Positions 33,754 to 43,273 of a stretch of 64,000 nucleotides of DNA are shown here, piece after piece. The notes beneath the pieces are model-generated. The model was not told the DNA's origin. It saw only the letters and a list, made by a program, of their open reading frames with translations, and searched no databases. Numbering within the stretch: the first letter of the stretch is position 1; each line of letters begins with the position of its first letter. Origin of the DNA: Defluviicoccus sp. (GTDB taxonomy: Bacteria > Pseudomonadota > Alphaproteobacteria > MPNO01); contig JAJEHI010000135.1 in NCBI GenBank assembly GCA_022823775.1, positions 62,001 to 126,000 on the forward strand. Direction: 5' to 3'. A program made the translations under genes and the position numbers.

Positions 33754-34773
33754 TCAACCGTCGCTCGGATGGATGGCGTATTCGCCGGTTTCCATCAGCC
33801 GGGCGACGGAACGGCCGGCCTCCGTCATCGAAAGGTCGGCGCGGGTTTCCAGCAACCATGCCTGGTAGGGCACCGCCACGTCCTCCTCGGCGCCGTGGTG
33901 GGCGATGCCTTTCGGCGTCCAGGCGACCGTGCCGGGTACGGTCAACCCGCCATAGGCGCCGGGCCCGCCGGCATAGACGATGATCTCGTCGTAATCCGCG
34001 TTGCAGTGGATCGGCGGACGATCGCTGCGCCGCGAGCTGAGGTGATAGAACAGGCACCGTCCCGCCGCATCGTCGATCAGTCGTCCCGGCGGGATGCCTC
34101 CGAAGGCGACGCCCAGCCCCTTCGCGCTCTCGATATTGAACCGGCGAACCGACGCCGCTCCGCGCGGGGCCTGTCCGCCCAGCGGATCGAACTTGTAGAA
34201 ATAGGACGTCGTTCCGCCGCGGTGGCGGACCAGGACCTCGTAGTCGCCCGGCGTCGCATCGGCGAACGGGACCGGCTCGTCGACGTCCAGCGCCGTGTTG
34301 AGCACCGCGCTTGGATCGGGGGCGACGGCCAGCGCGCCCTCGCATGCCGCTGTCAGCGCTAAAACCGGGTCTCCGATCCCGACATAGCGCCAGGCCACCG
34401 CGCGGGGAACCAGAACGAAATCCCCGTACCTGACATCCATCGCGCCGAAATCGGTTTCGAGGCGCGCGTTGCCGGAGACGACATAGTGGACTTCATCGGC
34501 GACAACGTTGCGGATCGCGAAATCCATCGCCGCCGCGTGCCTGGTGGCCTCCAGGACGATCCCGTCTCCCCGGAGGATCGCCACCGGAAACGAGCGCGCG
34601 TCCGGAGGGAATAGTTCGGCGATGTCGAAGCGCCGCGGCGCGTATTCGCCTTCGATCCGCGTGTAGGACGGCGAATACCCGGCCCGCGGCACGTTGGTTC
34701 GCGCGCCAGCGAACCCCTCGCGCGTGTAGCTGTAGAGATGCGCGGCGGGCTTTCGTCCGAGGTCTCCACCCAT
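33754..34773 (-). CDS. Homogentisate-dioxygenase-like bicupin protein
   Basis: Protein of 339 residues that looks like a distant, shorter relative of HmgA. A possible iron site is IHCNADYDEIIVYAGGPG (His, then Asp/Glu six to seven residues on) with AHHGAEED (His), matching HRNxxSE and PHGPD of HmgA. The start MGGDLGRKPAAHLYSYTREGF differs from true HmgA. ATG 34773 has GGGAG before it. Last of a four-gene operon after CoA ligase, enoyl-CoA hydratase and Rieske oxygenase, so it may open the ring of their product (inference). Confidence 0.72.
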   Translation of the reverse strand: MGGDLGRKPAAHLYSYTREGFAGARTNVPRAGYSPSYTRIEGEYAPRRFDIAELFPPDARSFPVAILRGDGIVLEATRHAAAMDFAIRNVVADEVHYVVSGNARLETDFGAMDVRYGDFVLVPRAVAWRYVGIGDPVLALTAACEGALAVAPDPSAVLNTALDVDEPVPFADATPGDYEVLVRHRGGTTSYFYKFDPLGGQAPRGAASVRRFNIESAKGLGVAFGGIPPGRLIDDAAGRCLFYHLSSRRSDRPPIHCNADYDEIIVYAGGPGAYGGLTVPGTVAWTPKGIAHHGAEEDVAVPYQAWLLETRADLSMTEAGRSVARLMETGEYAIHPSDG

Positions 34774-34797
34774 CGTTTTCTCCCGGTTCCCGGAAAA

Positions 34798-35814
34798 TCA
34801 GGGCGCGGCGCGGTTTTCGTCGGCGAGCAGCCCGTCGACCACCTGGCGGGCGAGAATCGTACCGCCGTCGATGCCCACGTCCACCGTGCGAATTCCGCTC
34901 GTATCTGCCTCTATCGAGGCCTGCTGCGCCTCGAGGATCGCGCGGTCCTCCTCGAAGATGTCGCAGACGACCCGATGCCACCATTCGCCGAATTCGCCGT
35001 CGGTCCGCCGGAAGTTGCGCGAAACCGCCCAGAAATAGTTGGTCGTGCCGTCGGTCTCCGGCGTCAGGCAATCGAGGACGAAAAACCGCACCCCCGCATT
35101 CGGGTCGTTGTTGCCCGGCGGCACCGCCCGCACCTCGACATGCACGTAGCAGGGCGGCTGGAAGTGGACCAGCTGGTAGCGGTCGATATTGGCGTCGCTC
35201 CCGGCCGCCGCCGCGAAGAAAGGCGGTGGCGGGATGTCGCGCATGACGCGGTCGACGAACACCTCGTTCTCCTCGCGGCGCGACTCGATCGGGGTTTCCG
35301 CGACCGCTTCATTTCCGATGCTGGACGTATGCACATAGGTCTCGTGCGACAGGTCGATCAGGTTGTCGACCAGAAGCTGATAATGCGCCTTGACGTGGAG
35401 GCGGTCCCGAAACGGCACCCACCCGTTCTCGTCCAGCCCGGGCATTGCCGGGAGGAGCTCCGTGTCCGCATTCTCCGGCTTGCCCATCCAGACCCAGATC
35501 CAGCCGTATTTCTCGATCGCCGGATAGGTCCGTACCGCGGCGCGGCGGGGCACCCGATCCTGGCCCGGAACGGCCACGCACCTGCCCTCCGCGTCATAAG
35601 CGAAGCCGTGATAGCCGCAAACCAGCCGGTCTCCGACGAGCTTCCCTTTGGACAACGGCAGGCGGCGGTGAATGCAGCGATCGACCAGCGCGCGCGGGGT
35701 ACCGTCCCCGCTGCGGAAGAAGACAATGGGCTCGCCGCATACCGTGCGGGCGATCGGCACGCGGCCGATCTCCGATGCCGTGGCGGCGACGTACCAAGCC
35801 TCCTTGACGAACAT
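34798..35814 (-). CDS. Rieske non-heme iron oxygenase, vanillate O-demethylase oxygenase-like
   Basis: Oxygenase subunit of 338 residues. The Rieske cluster is CIHRRLPLSKG with CGYHGF (Cys-x-His ... Cys-x2-His); the mononuclear iron site is DNLIDLSHETYVH. Overall it fits the VanA/toluate-type single-component family, which O-demethylates or hydroxylates aromatic acids. ATG 35814 (MFVKEAWYVAA) has GGGAG at 6 bases and matches the VanA start; the ORF start 27 bases upstream is less likely. No ferredoxin-reductase partner (VanB) is nearby. Confidence 0.9.
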   Translation of the reverse strand: MFVKEAWYVAATASEIGRVPIARTVCGEPIVFFRSGDGTPRALVDRCIHRRLPLSKGKLVGDRLVCGYHGFAYDAEGRCVAVPGQDRVPRRAAVRTYPAIEKYGWIWVWMGKPENADTELLPAMPGLDENGWVPFRDRLHVKAHYQLLVDNLIDLSHETYVHTSSIGNEAVAETPIESRREENEVFVDRVMRDIPPPPFFAAAAGSDANIDRYQLVHFQPPCYVHVEVRAVPPGNNDPNAGVRFFVLDCLTPETDGTTNYFWAVSRNFRRTDGEFGEWWHRVVCDIFEEDRAILEAQQASIEADTSGIRTVDVGIDGGTILARQVVDGLLADENRAAP

Positions 35815-35857
35815 GGGGCGCTCCCTCTCCGACATGCCCATGGTGGCACCGAGGGGG

Positions 35858-36655
35858 CTATTCGTCGACTGTCCAGCGCGCCTTGCGTCGTTCCAGAAAG
35901 GCGCCGATGCCTTCCTGCGCGGCGTCCGACATCCGGGTCTTCACGTTCCAGCCAAGCCCGGTCTCGAAACGCGCTGGGTCCGGCCCATGGCCGAGATCGG
36001 CGATCAGGGCCTTGGTGCCCGCGATCGCTTCCGGCGACGCCGCCAGCGCCAGTCGGCAATGCGCCTCCACGCGGTCATCGAGATCGGCGGTGTCCTCGGC
36101 GACCTCGTGTATCAAGCCCGCGCGCGCCGCGATATCTGCGTCGAAGACGACCGCTCCGGTCGCCAGATAGCGAAACCAGCCGGCGCCGACTTTCGGCAGC
36201 AGGAAACCGGCGATGATTCCGGGGGCGAGGCCGATCCGCACCTCCGACAGGCAGAATCTCGTCTCCCTCTCGGCGATGGCGACATCGCAGCAGGCGACGA
36301 GGCCCAGCGCGCCCGCCATCGCCGCGCCGTGCAGTCGGCCGACGATCGTCTTGGGACAGTTCGCGGCCGCTATGTAGACCCGTTGAAGGCGTCGGGAATC
36401 GCGGGCGACCTCATCCTCGGTCGCGCCCCTGGTATCGCGCATCCAGTTGAGGTCGCCGCCGGAGCAGAACACCTTGCCGTTGCCGCGGAGCACGATGGCC
36501 CGAACGGTGTCGTCGCCGCCGAGGCGTTCGAGGGCGGAGAGCAGCTCTTCCATCATGTCCGGGTTTATCGCGTTGCGTCGCTCCGGGCGGTTCAGCGCGA
36601 CGGTCGCGATACCGCGCGGATCGGTTTCAACGTCGATGGTCTTGTACGGCTGCAC
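35858..36655 (-). CDS. Enoyl-CoA hydratase family protein
   Basis: Crotonase of 265 residues. Oxyanion motifs are FCSGGDLNWM and AGALGLVACCD; SEVRIGLAPGIIAGFLLPKVG replaces the usual PGxGG and resembles methylglutaconyl-CoA hydratases. GTG 36655 has GGGAG 6 bases upstream. Sits 15 bases after the CoA ligase and 43 before the Rieske gene. With the ligase it could shorten an aromatic acyl side chain, as Fcs/Ech do for ferulate; this is a hypothesis. Confidence 0.88.
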   Translation of the reverse strand: MQPYKTIDVETDPRGIATVALNRPERRNAINPDMMEELLSALERLGGDDTVRAIVLRGNGKVFCSGGDLNWMRDTRGATEDEVARDSRRLQRVYIAAANCPKTIVGRLHGAAMAGALGLVACCDVAIAERETRFCLSEVRIGLAPGIIAGFLLPKVGAGWFRYLATGAVVFDADIAARAGLIHEVAEDTADLDDRVEAHCRLALAASPEAIAGTKALIADLGHGPDPARFETGLGWNVKTRMSDAAQEGIGAFLERRKARWTVDE

Positions 36656-36670
36656 GGCACGCTCCCGCGT

Positions 36671-38242
36671 TCAATCGGGGATCCGGAGACGCCCCTTGAT
36701 CACCTTCCGGGTCGGGGTGAGCGGCAACTCGTCCACCAGGACGAGGCGTTCCGGCCACTTGAGCTTGGCGATCCGCTCGCTGTCCAGCCATGCGATAAGG
36801 TCGCCGAGCTCGGGCGCGGTGCCGTCCCGGGGAATCGCGAAGCAGCACGAGCGTTCGCCGAGAACTGGATCCGGCATCGGGACGATCGCCGACTGGACTA
36901 TGTCGGGGTGGCGGTCGATCGCTTCCTCGACATCGGCCGGGTTGATCTTGACGCCGCCGCGGTTGATCAGGTCCTTCTCGCGGCCGGTGATCGAGACCGC
37001 GCCGGTTTCGTCGATCTCCGCCCGGTCGCCGGTGCGGAACCAGCCGTCGCCGGTAAACGAGGCCGCGTTGGCTTCGTCGTTCCTGTAGTAGCCGCCGAAC
37101 ACGGAAGTCCCGCGGATCTGGAGCTCGCCTTCCTCGCCGGCGGGCAGGGGGTTGCCGTCCGCGTCGCAGACCCTGGCTTCGTTCCCCGGGCTCGGCCGCC
37201 CGCAGCCCCACGCGGCCCGTTCGATGTCCTCATAGGGCCGCGTGAACATGCCGCACTGGCATTCCGTCATCCCCCAGAGCTGTGCGACGCGGCCGTTCCC
37301 GAACGCCTCCTGCGCCTTTCGATAGAACGCGGGCGCGGCCTTCGCCCCCGAAACGACGCAGTAATGGACCGGGGCGAGGGTCTCTCTGTCGAGCATTCCC
37401 GCCTCGAGGCATGAGGCGATATGAGCGGGTGCCGCGAAGATGTGGCTTGGCCGGAATTCCCGGATGGCCTGGACCAACGCCGGCGGGCTGAACGCCGGCA
37501 GCAATGCCGTCGCGCCGCCTCCGTAAAGCGTGAGATGGAAGGAGTAGAGGCCGAACAGATGGGTAAAGGGCGCGGCGGACAGCATGATCGACCCGGGCCC
37601 CATCTGCTTTTCGCTGCAGTTGAGGCGGGCGTTGGCGAGGAACCGGCGATAATCGGTGAGAACCGCTTTCGGGCTCGACGACGTGCCCGATGTGAACAAC
37701 ATCGCATAGGGATCGCCGGCGGCGGGCGGCGGGTCCAACGCGGCGCCCGGACATGCGACGTCTTCGAACGCCAGTGTACCCTCCGGTGCCGGACCGCCCA
37801 CGGCCACGACATGCGCGAGAGAGGGCAGGTCCGACCGGAGCCTTGCGAGTTCGGCGGCCGGTTGCCTGTCGCCTGCGGCCGTCGCCGCGAACGCCGCTTT
37901 GGCGTCGGCATGACGGATCGCGTCGGCGGCCTCGCGCGGCCCGTAGGGCATATGGATGGTGCTGGTCACCGCTCCGAGGCGGGCGCAGGCGAGAATTGCA
38001 TACAGGAAAGCCGGCAGGTTGGGGAGCTGCGCCGCGACCACGTCGCCCCGCCCGATGCCGAGCGCGGCAAGCCCGCCGGCCAGCGCATCCACACGCTCTG
38101 AGAGCGTCCGCCAATCGACGACCTCGCCGGCGGTGAGAATCGCCGGCGCGTCGCCCCGGTCCCGCACGCAGCGTTCCAGCAGGCTGGTCAGCGTGTCGTC
38201 GGTCCAGAATTCGGACCCGGCAGCGGTGCTGGTCTGCGGCAT
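36671..38242 (-). CDS. AMP-forming acyl-CoA ligase
   Basis: Adenylate-forming enzyme of 523 residues, activating a carboxylic acid with ATP and CoA. The phosphate loop is AMLFTSGTSSSPKAVLT; core motifs include GGYYRND and WFRTGDRAEID; the hinge is GREKDLINRGG and the catalytic C-terminal Lys is in TRKVIKG. All parts are intact. ATG 38242 is preferred; TTG 38251 is possible, and neither has a good ribosome binding site. First gene of the ligase/hydratase/Rieske/bicupin operon, just downstream of tRNA-Glu on the same strand. Substrate probably an aromatic or branched acid. Confidence 0.9.
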   Translation of the reverse strand: MPQTSTAAGSEFWTDDTLTSLLERCVRDRGDAPAILTAGEVVDWRTLSERVDALAGGLAALGIGRGDVVAAQLPNLPAFLYAILACARLGAVTSTIHMPYGPREAADAIRHADAKAAFAATAAGDRQPAAELARLRSDLPSLAHVVAVGGPAPEGTLAFEDVACPGAALDPPPAAGDPYAMLFTSGTSSSPKAVLTDYRRFLANARLNCSEKQMGPGSIMLSAAPFTHLFGLYSFHLTLYGGGATALLPAFSPPALVQAIREFRPSHIFAAPAHIASCLEAGMLDRETLAPVHYCVVSGAKAAPAFYRKAQEAFGNGRVAQLWGMTECQCGMFTRPYEDIERAAWGCGRPSPGNEARVCDADGNPLPAGEEGELQIRGTSVFGGYYRNDEANAASFTGDGWFRTGDRAEIDETGAVSITGREKDLINRGGVKINPADVEEAIDRHPDIVQSAIVPMPDPVLGERSCCFAIPRDGTAPELGDLIAWLDSERIAKLKWPERLVLVDELPLTPTRKVIKGRLRIPD

Positions 38243-38263
38243 GTCGGGCAACCGGGAGAGTTA

Positions 38264-38339
38264 TGGCGACCCCAACGGGAGTCGAACCCGTGTCTTCAGC
38301 GTGAAAGGCTGATGTCCTAGGCCTCTAGACGATGGGGTC
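38264..38339 (-). tRNA. tRNA-Glu (anticodon UUC)
   Basis: Read on the minus strand it folds into a full cloverleaf: a 7-bp acceptor GACCCCA/TGGGGTC, an anticodon stem TCAGC/GCTGA around CTTTCAC (anticodon TTC), a T arm with GGTTCGACTCC, and an encoded 3' CCA after discriminator G. Length 76 bases. It lies between DUF2062 and the CoA-ligase gene, in the block with recJ, glpX and hom. Confidence 0.96.
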
Positions 38340-38373
38340 GTGGCGCGATTGGTAGCCGCCGAGATGGCGGAAA

Positions 38374-39096
38374 TCAACCGCTACCTCGCCCGGTGCCGCT
38401 TTCGCGCGGCGGTTCCGGGTAGGGACGGCCGGTCTGCATGGGGTCCCGCGGATCGCGGCCGTAGCGCCGCCGGGCGATAAGGCGGCGCCGCGCCACGACC
38501 AGCTTCAGCGACCAGACATAGCCTATCCAGGCGGCGGCAACCGCGTAGGGCGGGCAGCCCACCAGCATCGCGAGCCCCCACCCCGCGACGGTGGCAATGC
38601 CTTCGAGAAAGATGGCGATGCCTTCGTGAAACATGTCCGGGATCCAGCTCGCGCCCGGCAGGTAGTCGGTCGCCGGGTCCGCCTCGATACTGGCGTCCCG
38701 GTGCTCGATGAAGCCGCCATAGCCGGTGAGGTCGTCCCATCGCCCGAGAACCAGCTGCCCGGTCACGTAGAACATGTAATAGGCCGGCAGCACGGTCGCG
38801 AAATTGGTCACCCAGGTCCATGCCATCGCGTGGATCACGTTGAAGTCCCAGCGCGGCGCGAAGCGGCGGACCGCCAGCCAGTGCGCCAGTACGAACATCA
38901 TTTGGATGCCCACGGTCGGCGTCATCGCCCAGAACAGCCCGACCGCCACGCCGCGGGCGGTGTATTGCGGCGGATGCCGGCTGCGCTTTACGGGAACCAC
39001 GAAACGGTATCGCAGCCAGCGGCCGAACCGGACCAGACCGTTGCGGCGCCGATAGGGCTGTGTCCCGGCCGCAGGCAAGCTCCGCCCCTCCGTCAT
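38374..39096 (-). CDS. DUF2062 domain membrane protein
   Basis: Protein of 240 residues with a basic N-terminus and three to four hydrophobic segments. The start of the domain, RHPPQYTARGVAVGLFWAMTPTVGIQMM, is the DUF2062 hallmark (charged segment followed by G-x-x-G-P/T-x-G). Function unknown in the family. ATG 39096 has GAGG immediately upstream, so spacing is poor. It follows recJ by 37 bases, probably in the same unit. Confidence 0.82.
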   Translation of the reverse strand: MTEGRSLPAAGTQPYRRRNGLVRFGRWLRYRFVVPVKRSRHPPQYTARGVAVGLFWAMTPTVGIQMMFVLAHWLAVRRFAPRWDFNVIHAMAWTWVTNFATVLPAYYMFYVTGQLVLGRWDDLTGYGGFIEHRDASIEADPATDYLPGASWIPDMFHEGIAIFLEGIATVAGWGLAMLVGCPPYAVAAAWIGYVWSLKLVVARRRLIARRRYGRDPRDPMQTGRPYPEPPRESGTGRGSG

Positions 39097-39133
39097 CCTC
39101 GCCGGCTCGACCGGCGGGTCTCCACCTGCCGCA

Positions 39134-40933
39134 TCACGGCCTCGCCGCGTCCTCGATCACCAACTCGACCGCATCCCGGCCGCGCCACCGATCCGCCTTG
39201 AGGTGCCCGGCGAGGTGGAGCGGGCTGCCCCAGTTCTCCAGCAATGCCTTGCCAAGCGCGGTGTCCGCGGCACGGAACGCCACTCCCTTGAGCCGGGGGC
39301 CGCCGTCCGCGCCGGCGAGGAAACAGCGGACGTGATCGGTGCCGACCACATCGGCGCGCGCCACCGTGACCCGCGGGAGAGCGAAGCGCGGCCGCGGGTT
39401 GCCGGCGCCAAACGGACCGACCGCTTCGAGCGCGCCGACGATATTTGCGGTGGCGCCTTTCGGCGTCAAGGCGCCGTCGATGGCGAGGCCCGCCGCGGGA
39501 ATCCGGTAGTTCAACTGCCGCGCGATGTGCTCGTCGAGGAAGGATTTGAGCTCGCCGATCCGTTCGGTCGCGACCGAAAACCCCGCCGCCATGGCGTGAC
39601 CGCCCCCGGCGATCAACAGCCCTTCCTGGCGGGCCGCGATTACCGCCGAGCCCAGTGCCGCCCCTCGTATCGACCGGCCCGAGCCCTTGGCGGTTGCGCC
39701 TTCGATCGCCAGCACGCAGGCGGGACGGTCGAAACGTTCGCGCAGCCGCGACGCCACGATTCCGATCACGCCCGGATGCCAGCCCCGCTCCGCGACCAGG
39801 ATTAGCGGTTCCTTCGCCGCGTCCGTTTCCGCGTTCTGCGCCTCGGCGAGCTCCGTCGCACGGTCGAGCACCTCGGCCTCGATCTCCCGCCGTTCCCGGT
39901 TGTAGCGGTCGAGCCGCGCCGCGATGTCGCCGATTTCGGTCGGATCGTCTATGGAGAGCAGCCGTGCCCCCAGCCCCGATTCGCCGACCCGACCGCCGGC
40001 ATTGACCCTGGGGCCGAGCACGAAGCCCGCGTGGTAGGCGCCCGGGCGTTCGTCCAGTCCCGCGATGTCGGCGAGAGCGGCGATCCCCGGGTTGTCGCGG
40101 CGCGCCATGACCTTCAGACCCTGGGCCACCAGCGCGCGGTTGATGCCCGTGAGCGGCACCACGTCGCAGATCGTCCCGAGAGCCACCAGGTCGAGCCAGG
40201 CCATGAGGTTCGGTTCGGAATGCCCCTCGCCGTACCACCATGCGTCCCTGAGCGCCCGGTTGACCGCGACAGCGAACAGGAACGTAACCCCGACGGCGGC
40301 GAGCTGGCGGCAATCGTTGTCCTCGTCGAGCCGATTCGGGTTGACAACCGCGACAGCCTCCGGGAGCCCCGCCTCGGCGACATGGTGGTCGAGCACGACG
40401 ATATCGATTCCCAGAGCCGCGGCCTCGGCGAGCGGCTCATGCGCGGTCGTCCCGCAATCCACCGTAATCACGACGGAGACGCCCTCCGCCCGAAGCGCGC
40501 GGAGGCCGCCGATATTGGGTCCGTACCCTTCCGACATCCGGTCGGGAACATAGACCGCGAGATCGTGTCCGATGGAGGAGAAGAAGCGGACCAGCAACGC
40601 CGCCGAGGTGGCCCCGTCGACATCGTAGTCGGCGAACACCCCGATCCGTTCTCCGTCGTTGACCGCGCGCACGATACGCTCGCAGGCGCGGTCCATGTCA
40701 CGCAGGGAAGACGGGTCGGGAAGCGCCGCCCGCAGGGTGGGATTCAGGAAATCGTCGACTTCTTCGATGGCGACGCCTCGCCCCGAAAGGACGCGCGCGA
40801 CGATCTCCGGCAGCCCGTTCGCCTCCGCGATGGCAAGCGCGTGCCTGTCCTCGGTCGTTCGCGGATACCAGCGCTTTCCGGTGATCGACCGCGCGACATC
40901 GAGATAGGCGGGGTCCGCTGTCGCCTCGATCAT
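39134..40933 (-). CDS. recJ: Single-stranded-DNA-specific exonuclease RecJ
   Basis: 5'-3' ssDNA exonuclease of 599 residues used in recombination and mismatch/base-excision repair. DHH-family motifs are present: ADYDVDGATSAALL (motif I), TVDCGTTAHEP (motif II) and IVVLDHHVAE (DHH). The DHHA1 domain carries GGHAMAAGF. The C-terminal OB-like part is also recognisable. Length matches bacterial RecJ. ATG 40933 has GGAGG. Follows glpX by 31 bases. Confidence 0.96.
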   Translation of the reverse strand: MIEATADPAYLDVARSITGKRWYPRTTEDRHALAIAEANGLPEIVARVLSGRGVAIEEVDDFLNPTLRAALPDPSSLRDMDRACERIVRAVNDGERIGVFADYDVDGATSAALLVRFFSSIGHDLAVYVPDRMSEGYGPNIGGLRALRAEGVSVVITVDCGTTAHEPLAEAAALGIDIVVLDHHVAEAGLPEAVAVVNPNRLDEDNDCRQLAAVGVTFLFAVAVNRALRDAWWYGEGHSEPNLMAWLDLVALGTICDVVPLTGINRALVAQGLKVMARRDNPGIAALADIAGLDERPGAYHAGFVLGPRVNAGGRVGESGLGARLLSIDDPTEIGDIAARLDRYNRERREIEAEVLDRATELAEAQNAETDAAKEPLILVAERGWHPGVIGIVASRLRERFDRPACVLAIEGATAKGSGRSIRGAALGSAVIAARQEGLLIAGGGHAMAAGFSVATERIGELKSFLDEHIARQLNYRIPAAGLAIDGALTPKGATANIVGALEAVGPFGAGNPRPRFALPRVTVARADVVGTDHVRCFLAGADGGPRLKGVAFRAADTALGKALLENWGSPLHLAGHLKADRWRGRDAVELVIEDAARP

Positions 40934-40964
40934 CGGGATCCTCCGCCCCGGCGGCGCAACCGAC

Positions 40965-41957
40965 TCAGCCTCCGGCGTGGTCGAGGCCGGTCTTGCGCTC
41001 CAGGTTGTGGTGCGCCTCCACCAGCCGCACGGTGCCGGTTTTCGAGCGCATGACCATCGAATGGGTGTAGGCCCGGCCGGCTTCGCGCCGCACGCCGCGC
41101 AGCATGGTGCCGTTGGTCACGCCGGTGGCGGCGAACATCACGTCCCCGTTCGCCATATCCAGGAGCCCGTATTTGCGGTCGAGGTCGACGATCCCGCAAT
41201 TGGCGGCACGGCCGCGCTCCTCGTCGTTGCGGAAGATCAGCCGGCCCTGCATCTGGCCGCCGATGCACCTCAGCGCGGCGGCGGCCAGCACGCCCTCCGG
41301 AGCTCCGCCCGAGCCCAGATAGATGTCGACGCCGCTTTCCGGCTGCGATGTCGCGATGACGCCGGAGACGTCGCCGTCGGTGATCAGCATGATCCGCGCG
41401 CCCGATTCCCGCACCTCGGCGATCAGCTCCTCGTGGCGCGGCCGGTCGAGAATGCAGGCGACGAGGTCGGAGACCTCCACGCCCTTGGCTTTCGCGAGGC
41501 TCTCGAGGTTCGCCGCCGGGCTTTCGTCGAGGTCGACCACGCCGTCGGGCAGCCCGCCGCCGACGGCGATCTTGTCCATGTAAACGTCGGGCGCGTTGAG
41601 AAACCCGTCTTCCTCGGCCATGGCGATGACGGCCAGCGCGTTGGTCAGACCCTTGGCGGTGATCGTGGTGCCTTCGAGGGGATCCAGCGCGATGTCGATC
41701 TTGGGCCCGCCGCCCGCGCCGACCTTCTCGCCGATATAGAGCATCGGCGCTTCGTCGCGCTCGCCCTCGCCGATCACCACCGTGCCGTCTATGGCAAGGC
41801 TGTTGAGCGCCGCGCGCATCGCATCGACCGCGACTTGATCGGCGGCCCGCTCGTCCCCGCGACCCATCAGCCGCGATGCGGCGAGTGCCGCCGCCTCGGT
41901 CACCCTGACCGCCTCGAGCGCAAGGTTTCGGTCCATTTTCGAGGCGGGTTCGGTCAT
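40965..41957 (-). CDS. glpX: Class II fructose-1,6-bisphosphatase
   Basis: Gluconeogenic phosphatase of 330 residues, hydrolysing fructose-1,6-bisphosphate (in some bacteria also sedoheptulose-1,7-bisphosphate). Diagnostic segments are GEGERDEAPMLYIGE, ALDPLEGTT, VYMDKIAVGGGLP and YLGSGGAPEGVLAAAALR. ATG 41957 follows AAAGGAG. Lies between hom and recJ, a frequent alphaproteobacterial order. Confidence 0.96.
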   Translation of the reverse strand: MTEPASKMDRNLALEAVRVTEAAALAASRLMGRGDERAADQVAVDAMRAALNSLAIDGTVVIGEGERDEAPMLYIGEKVGAGGGPKIDIALDPLEGTTITAKGLTNALAVIAMAEEDGFLNAPDVYMDKIAVGGGLPDGVVDLDESPAANLESLAKAKGVEVSDLVACILDRPRHEELIAEVRESGARIMLITDGDVSGVIATSQPESGVDIYLGSGGAPEGVLAAAALRCIGGQMQGRLIFRNDEERGRAANCGIVDLDRKYGLLDMANGDVMFAATGVTNGTMLRGVRREAGRAYTHSMVMRSKTGTVRLVEAHHNLERKTGLDHAGG

Positions 41958-41977
41958 GATCCGACTCCTTTCGCGCG

Positions 41978-43273
41978 TCAGCTTATCAACGATTCGATCC
42001 GAATCATGCGCGGAGGCTGCACCACGCTCCCGAGCGTCTCGATCCGCGCGAGCGCCCGCGCCATCGCGGCCTCTTCGGTCTCGTGGGTGGTGAGCACGAC
42101 CGGCACCGCTTCGCCCGGCGCGCGGCCGCGCTGGATCATCGATTCCATCGAAATCTCCTCGTCGCGGAGCGCGGCAGCCACATCGGCGATGACGCCCGGC
42201 CGGTCGAGCACCATCAACCGCAGGTAATAGGGGCCGGCATGTCGGTCCATCGCCGCGGTCCCGGGCGGGGCGAGCCTGGCGGCCGGAACCGCGAAGACCG
42301 GCAGCCGGAGGCCGCGCGCCAGATCGACCAGATCGGCGACAACCGCGGACGCGGTCGGGCCAGCCCCCGCGCCGCGCCCTTCGAAGACCGCCGTCCCCAC
42401 GCTGTCCCCCTCGGCGACGACCGCGTTGAACACGCCCTCCACGCCGGCCAGCGGCGCGGTTTCGGGAATCATGCAGGGGTGGACCCGCTGCTCGATACCG
42501 TGCCCGGTGCGCCGGGCGATGCCGAGCAGCTTGATCCGGTAGCCGAGCTCGTCGGCGAAGACGATGTCGTCGGCCGATACATGGCGGATGCCCTCGACAT
42601 GCACGCCGTCGAAGTCGATCTCGGTGCCGAAACCGAGCGCGGTCAGGATCGCGAGCTTGTGCGCCGCGTCGATGCCGTCGATGTCAAAAGCGGGGTCGGC
42701 CTCGGCATAGCCCAGGGCCTGCGCGTCGGCGAGAACCTCGTCGAACGGCCGGCCGGTCTCGCGCATCTGGGTCAGGATGTAGTTGCAGGTCCCGTTGAGG
42801 ATCCCGTATATCGCCGAAATCCGGTTGGCGGCGAGTCCTTCCCGCAACGCCTTGACGATCGGAATGCCGCCCGCGACGGCCGCCTCGTAGCCGAGGGTCC
42901 GTCCGGTCTCCTCGGCCTGTCTCGCGAGGCGGGTGCCGTGCCTCGCGAGCAGCGCCTTGTTGGCGGTGACGATGTCGCGTCCGGCGTCGAGCGCGGCCTC
43001 GCATGCCGCCTTCGCGATCCCGTCCTCCCCGCCGATCAGCTCGACGAATACATCCGCGTCCGCATTGCGCGCCATATCGACCGCATCGTCGAACCAGGCG
43101 ACGCCGTCAAGATCGAGGCCCCGGTCCCGGGTCCTGTCCCGCGCCGACACGGCGACCACTCTGATCGGGCGTCCCGCGCGGCCCGCGAGCGTTTCGGCCT
43201 GCTCCCTGAGCAGGGCGAATACGCCAGCGCCGACCGTGCCGAGTCCGGCGAGCGCGACGCCGAGCGGTGCCAT
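41978..43273 (-). CDS. hom: Homoserine dehydrogenase
   Basis: Enzyme of 431 residues reducing aspartate semialdehyde to homoserine for threonine, methionine and isoleucine. NAD(P) motif GVALAGLGTVGAGV, catalytic block GILNGTCNYILTQM and ADPAFDIDGIDAAHKLAILT. The C-terminal ACT domain (YYLRLMVLDRPGVIADVAAAL) suggests feedback control by threonine. ATG 43273 overlaps the aminotransferase stop by one base (TGATG). Confidence 0.97.
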   Translation of the reverse strand: MAPLGVALAGLGTVGAGVFALLREQAETLAGRAGRPIRVVAVSARDRTRDRGLDLDGVAWFDDAVDMARNADADVFVELIGGEDGIAKAACEAALDAGRDIVTANKALLARHGTRLARQAEETGRTLGYEAAVAGGIPIVKALREGLAANRISAIYGILNGTCNYILTQMRETGRPFDEVLADAQALGYAEADPAFDIDGIDAAHKLAILTALGFGTEIDFDGVHVEGIRHVSADDIVFADELGYRIKLLGIARRTGHGIEQRVHPCMIPETAPLAGVEGVFNAVVAEGDSVGTAVFEGRGAGAGPTASAVVADLVDLARGLRLPVFAVPAARLAPPGTAAMDRHAGPYYLRLMVLDRPGVIADVAAALRDEEISMESMIQRGRAPGEAVPVVLTTHETEEAAMARALARIETLGSVVQPPRMIRIESLIS

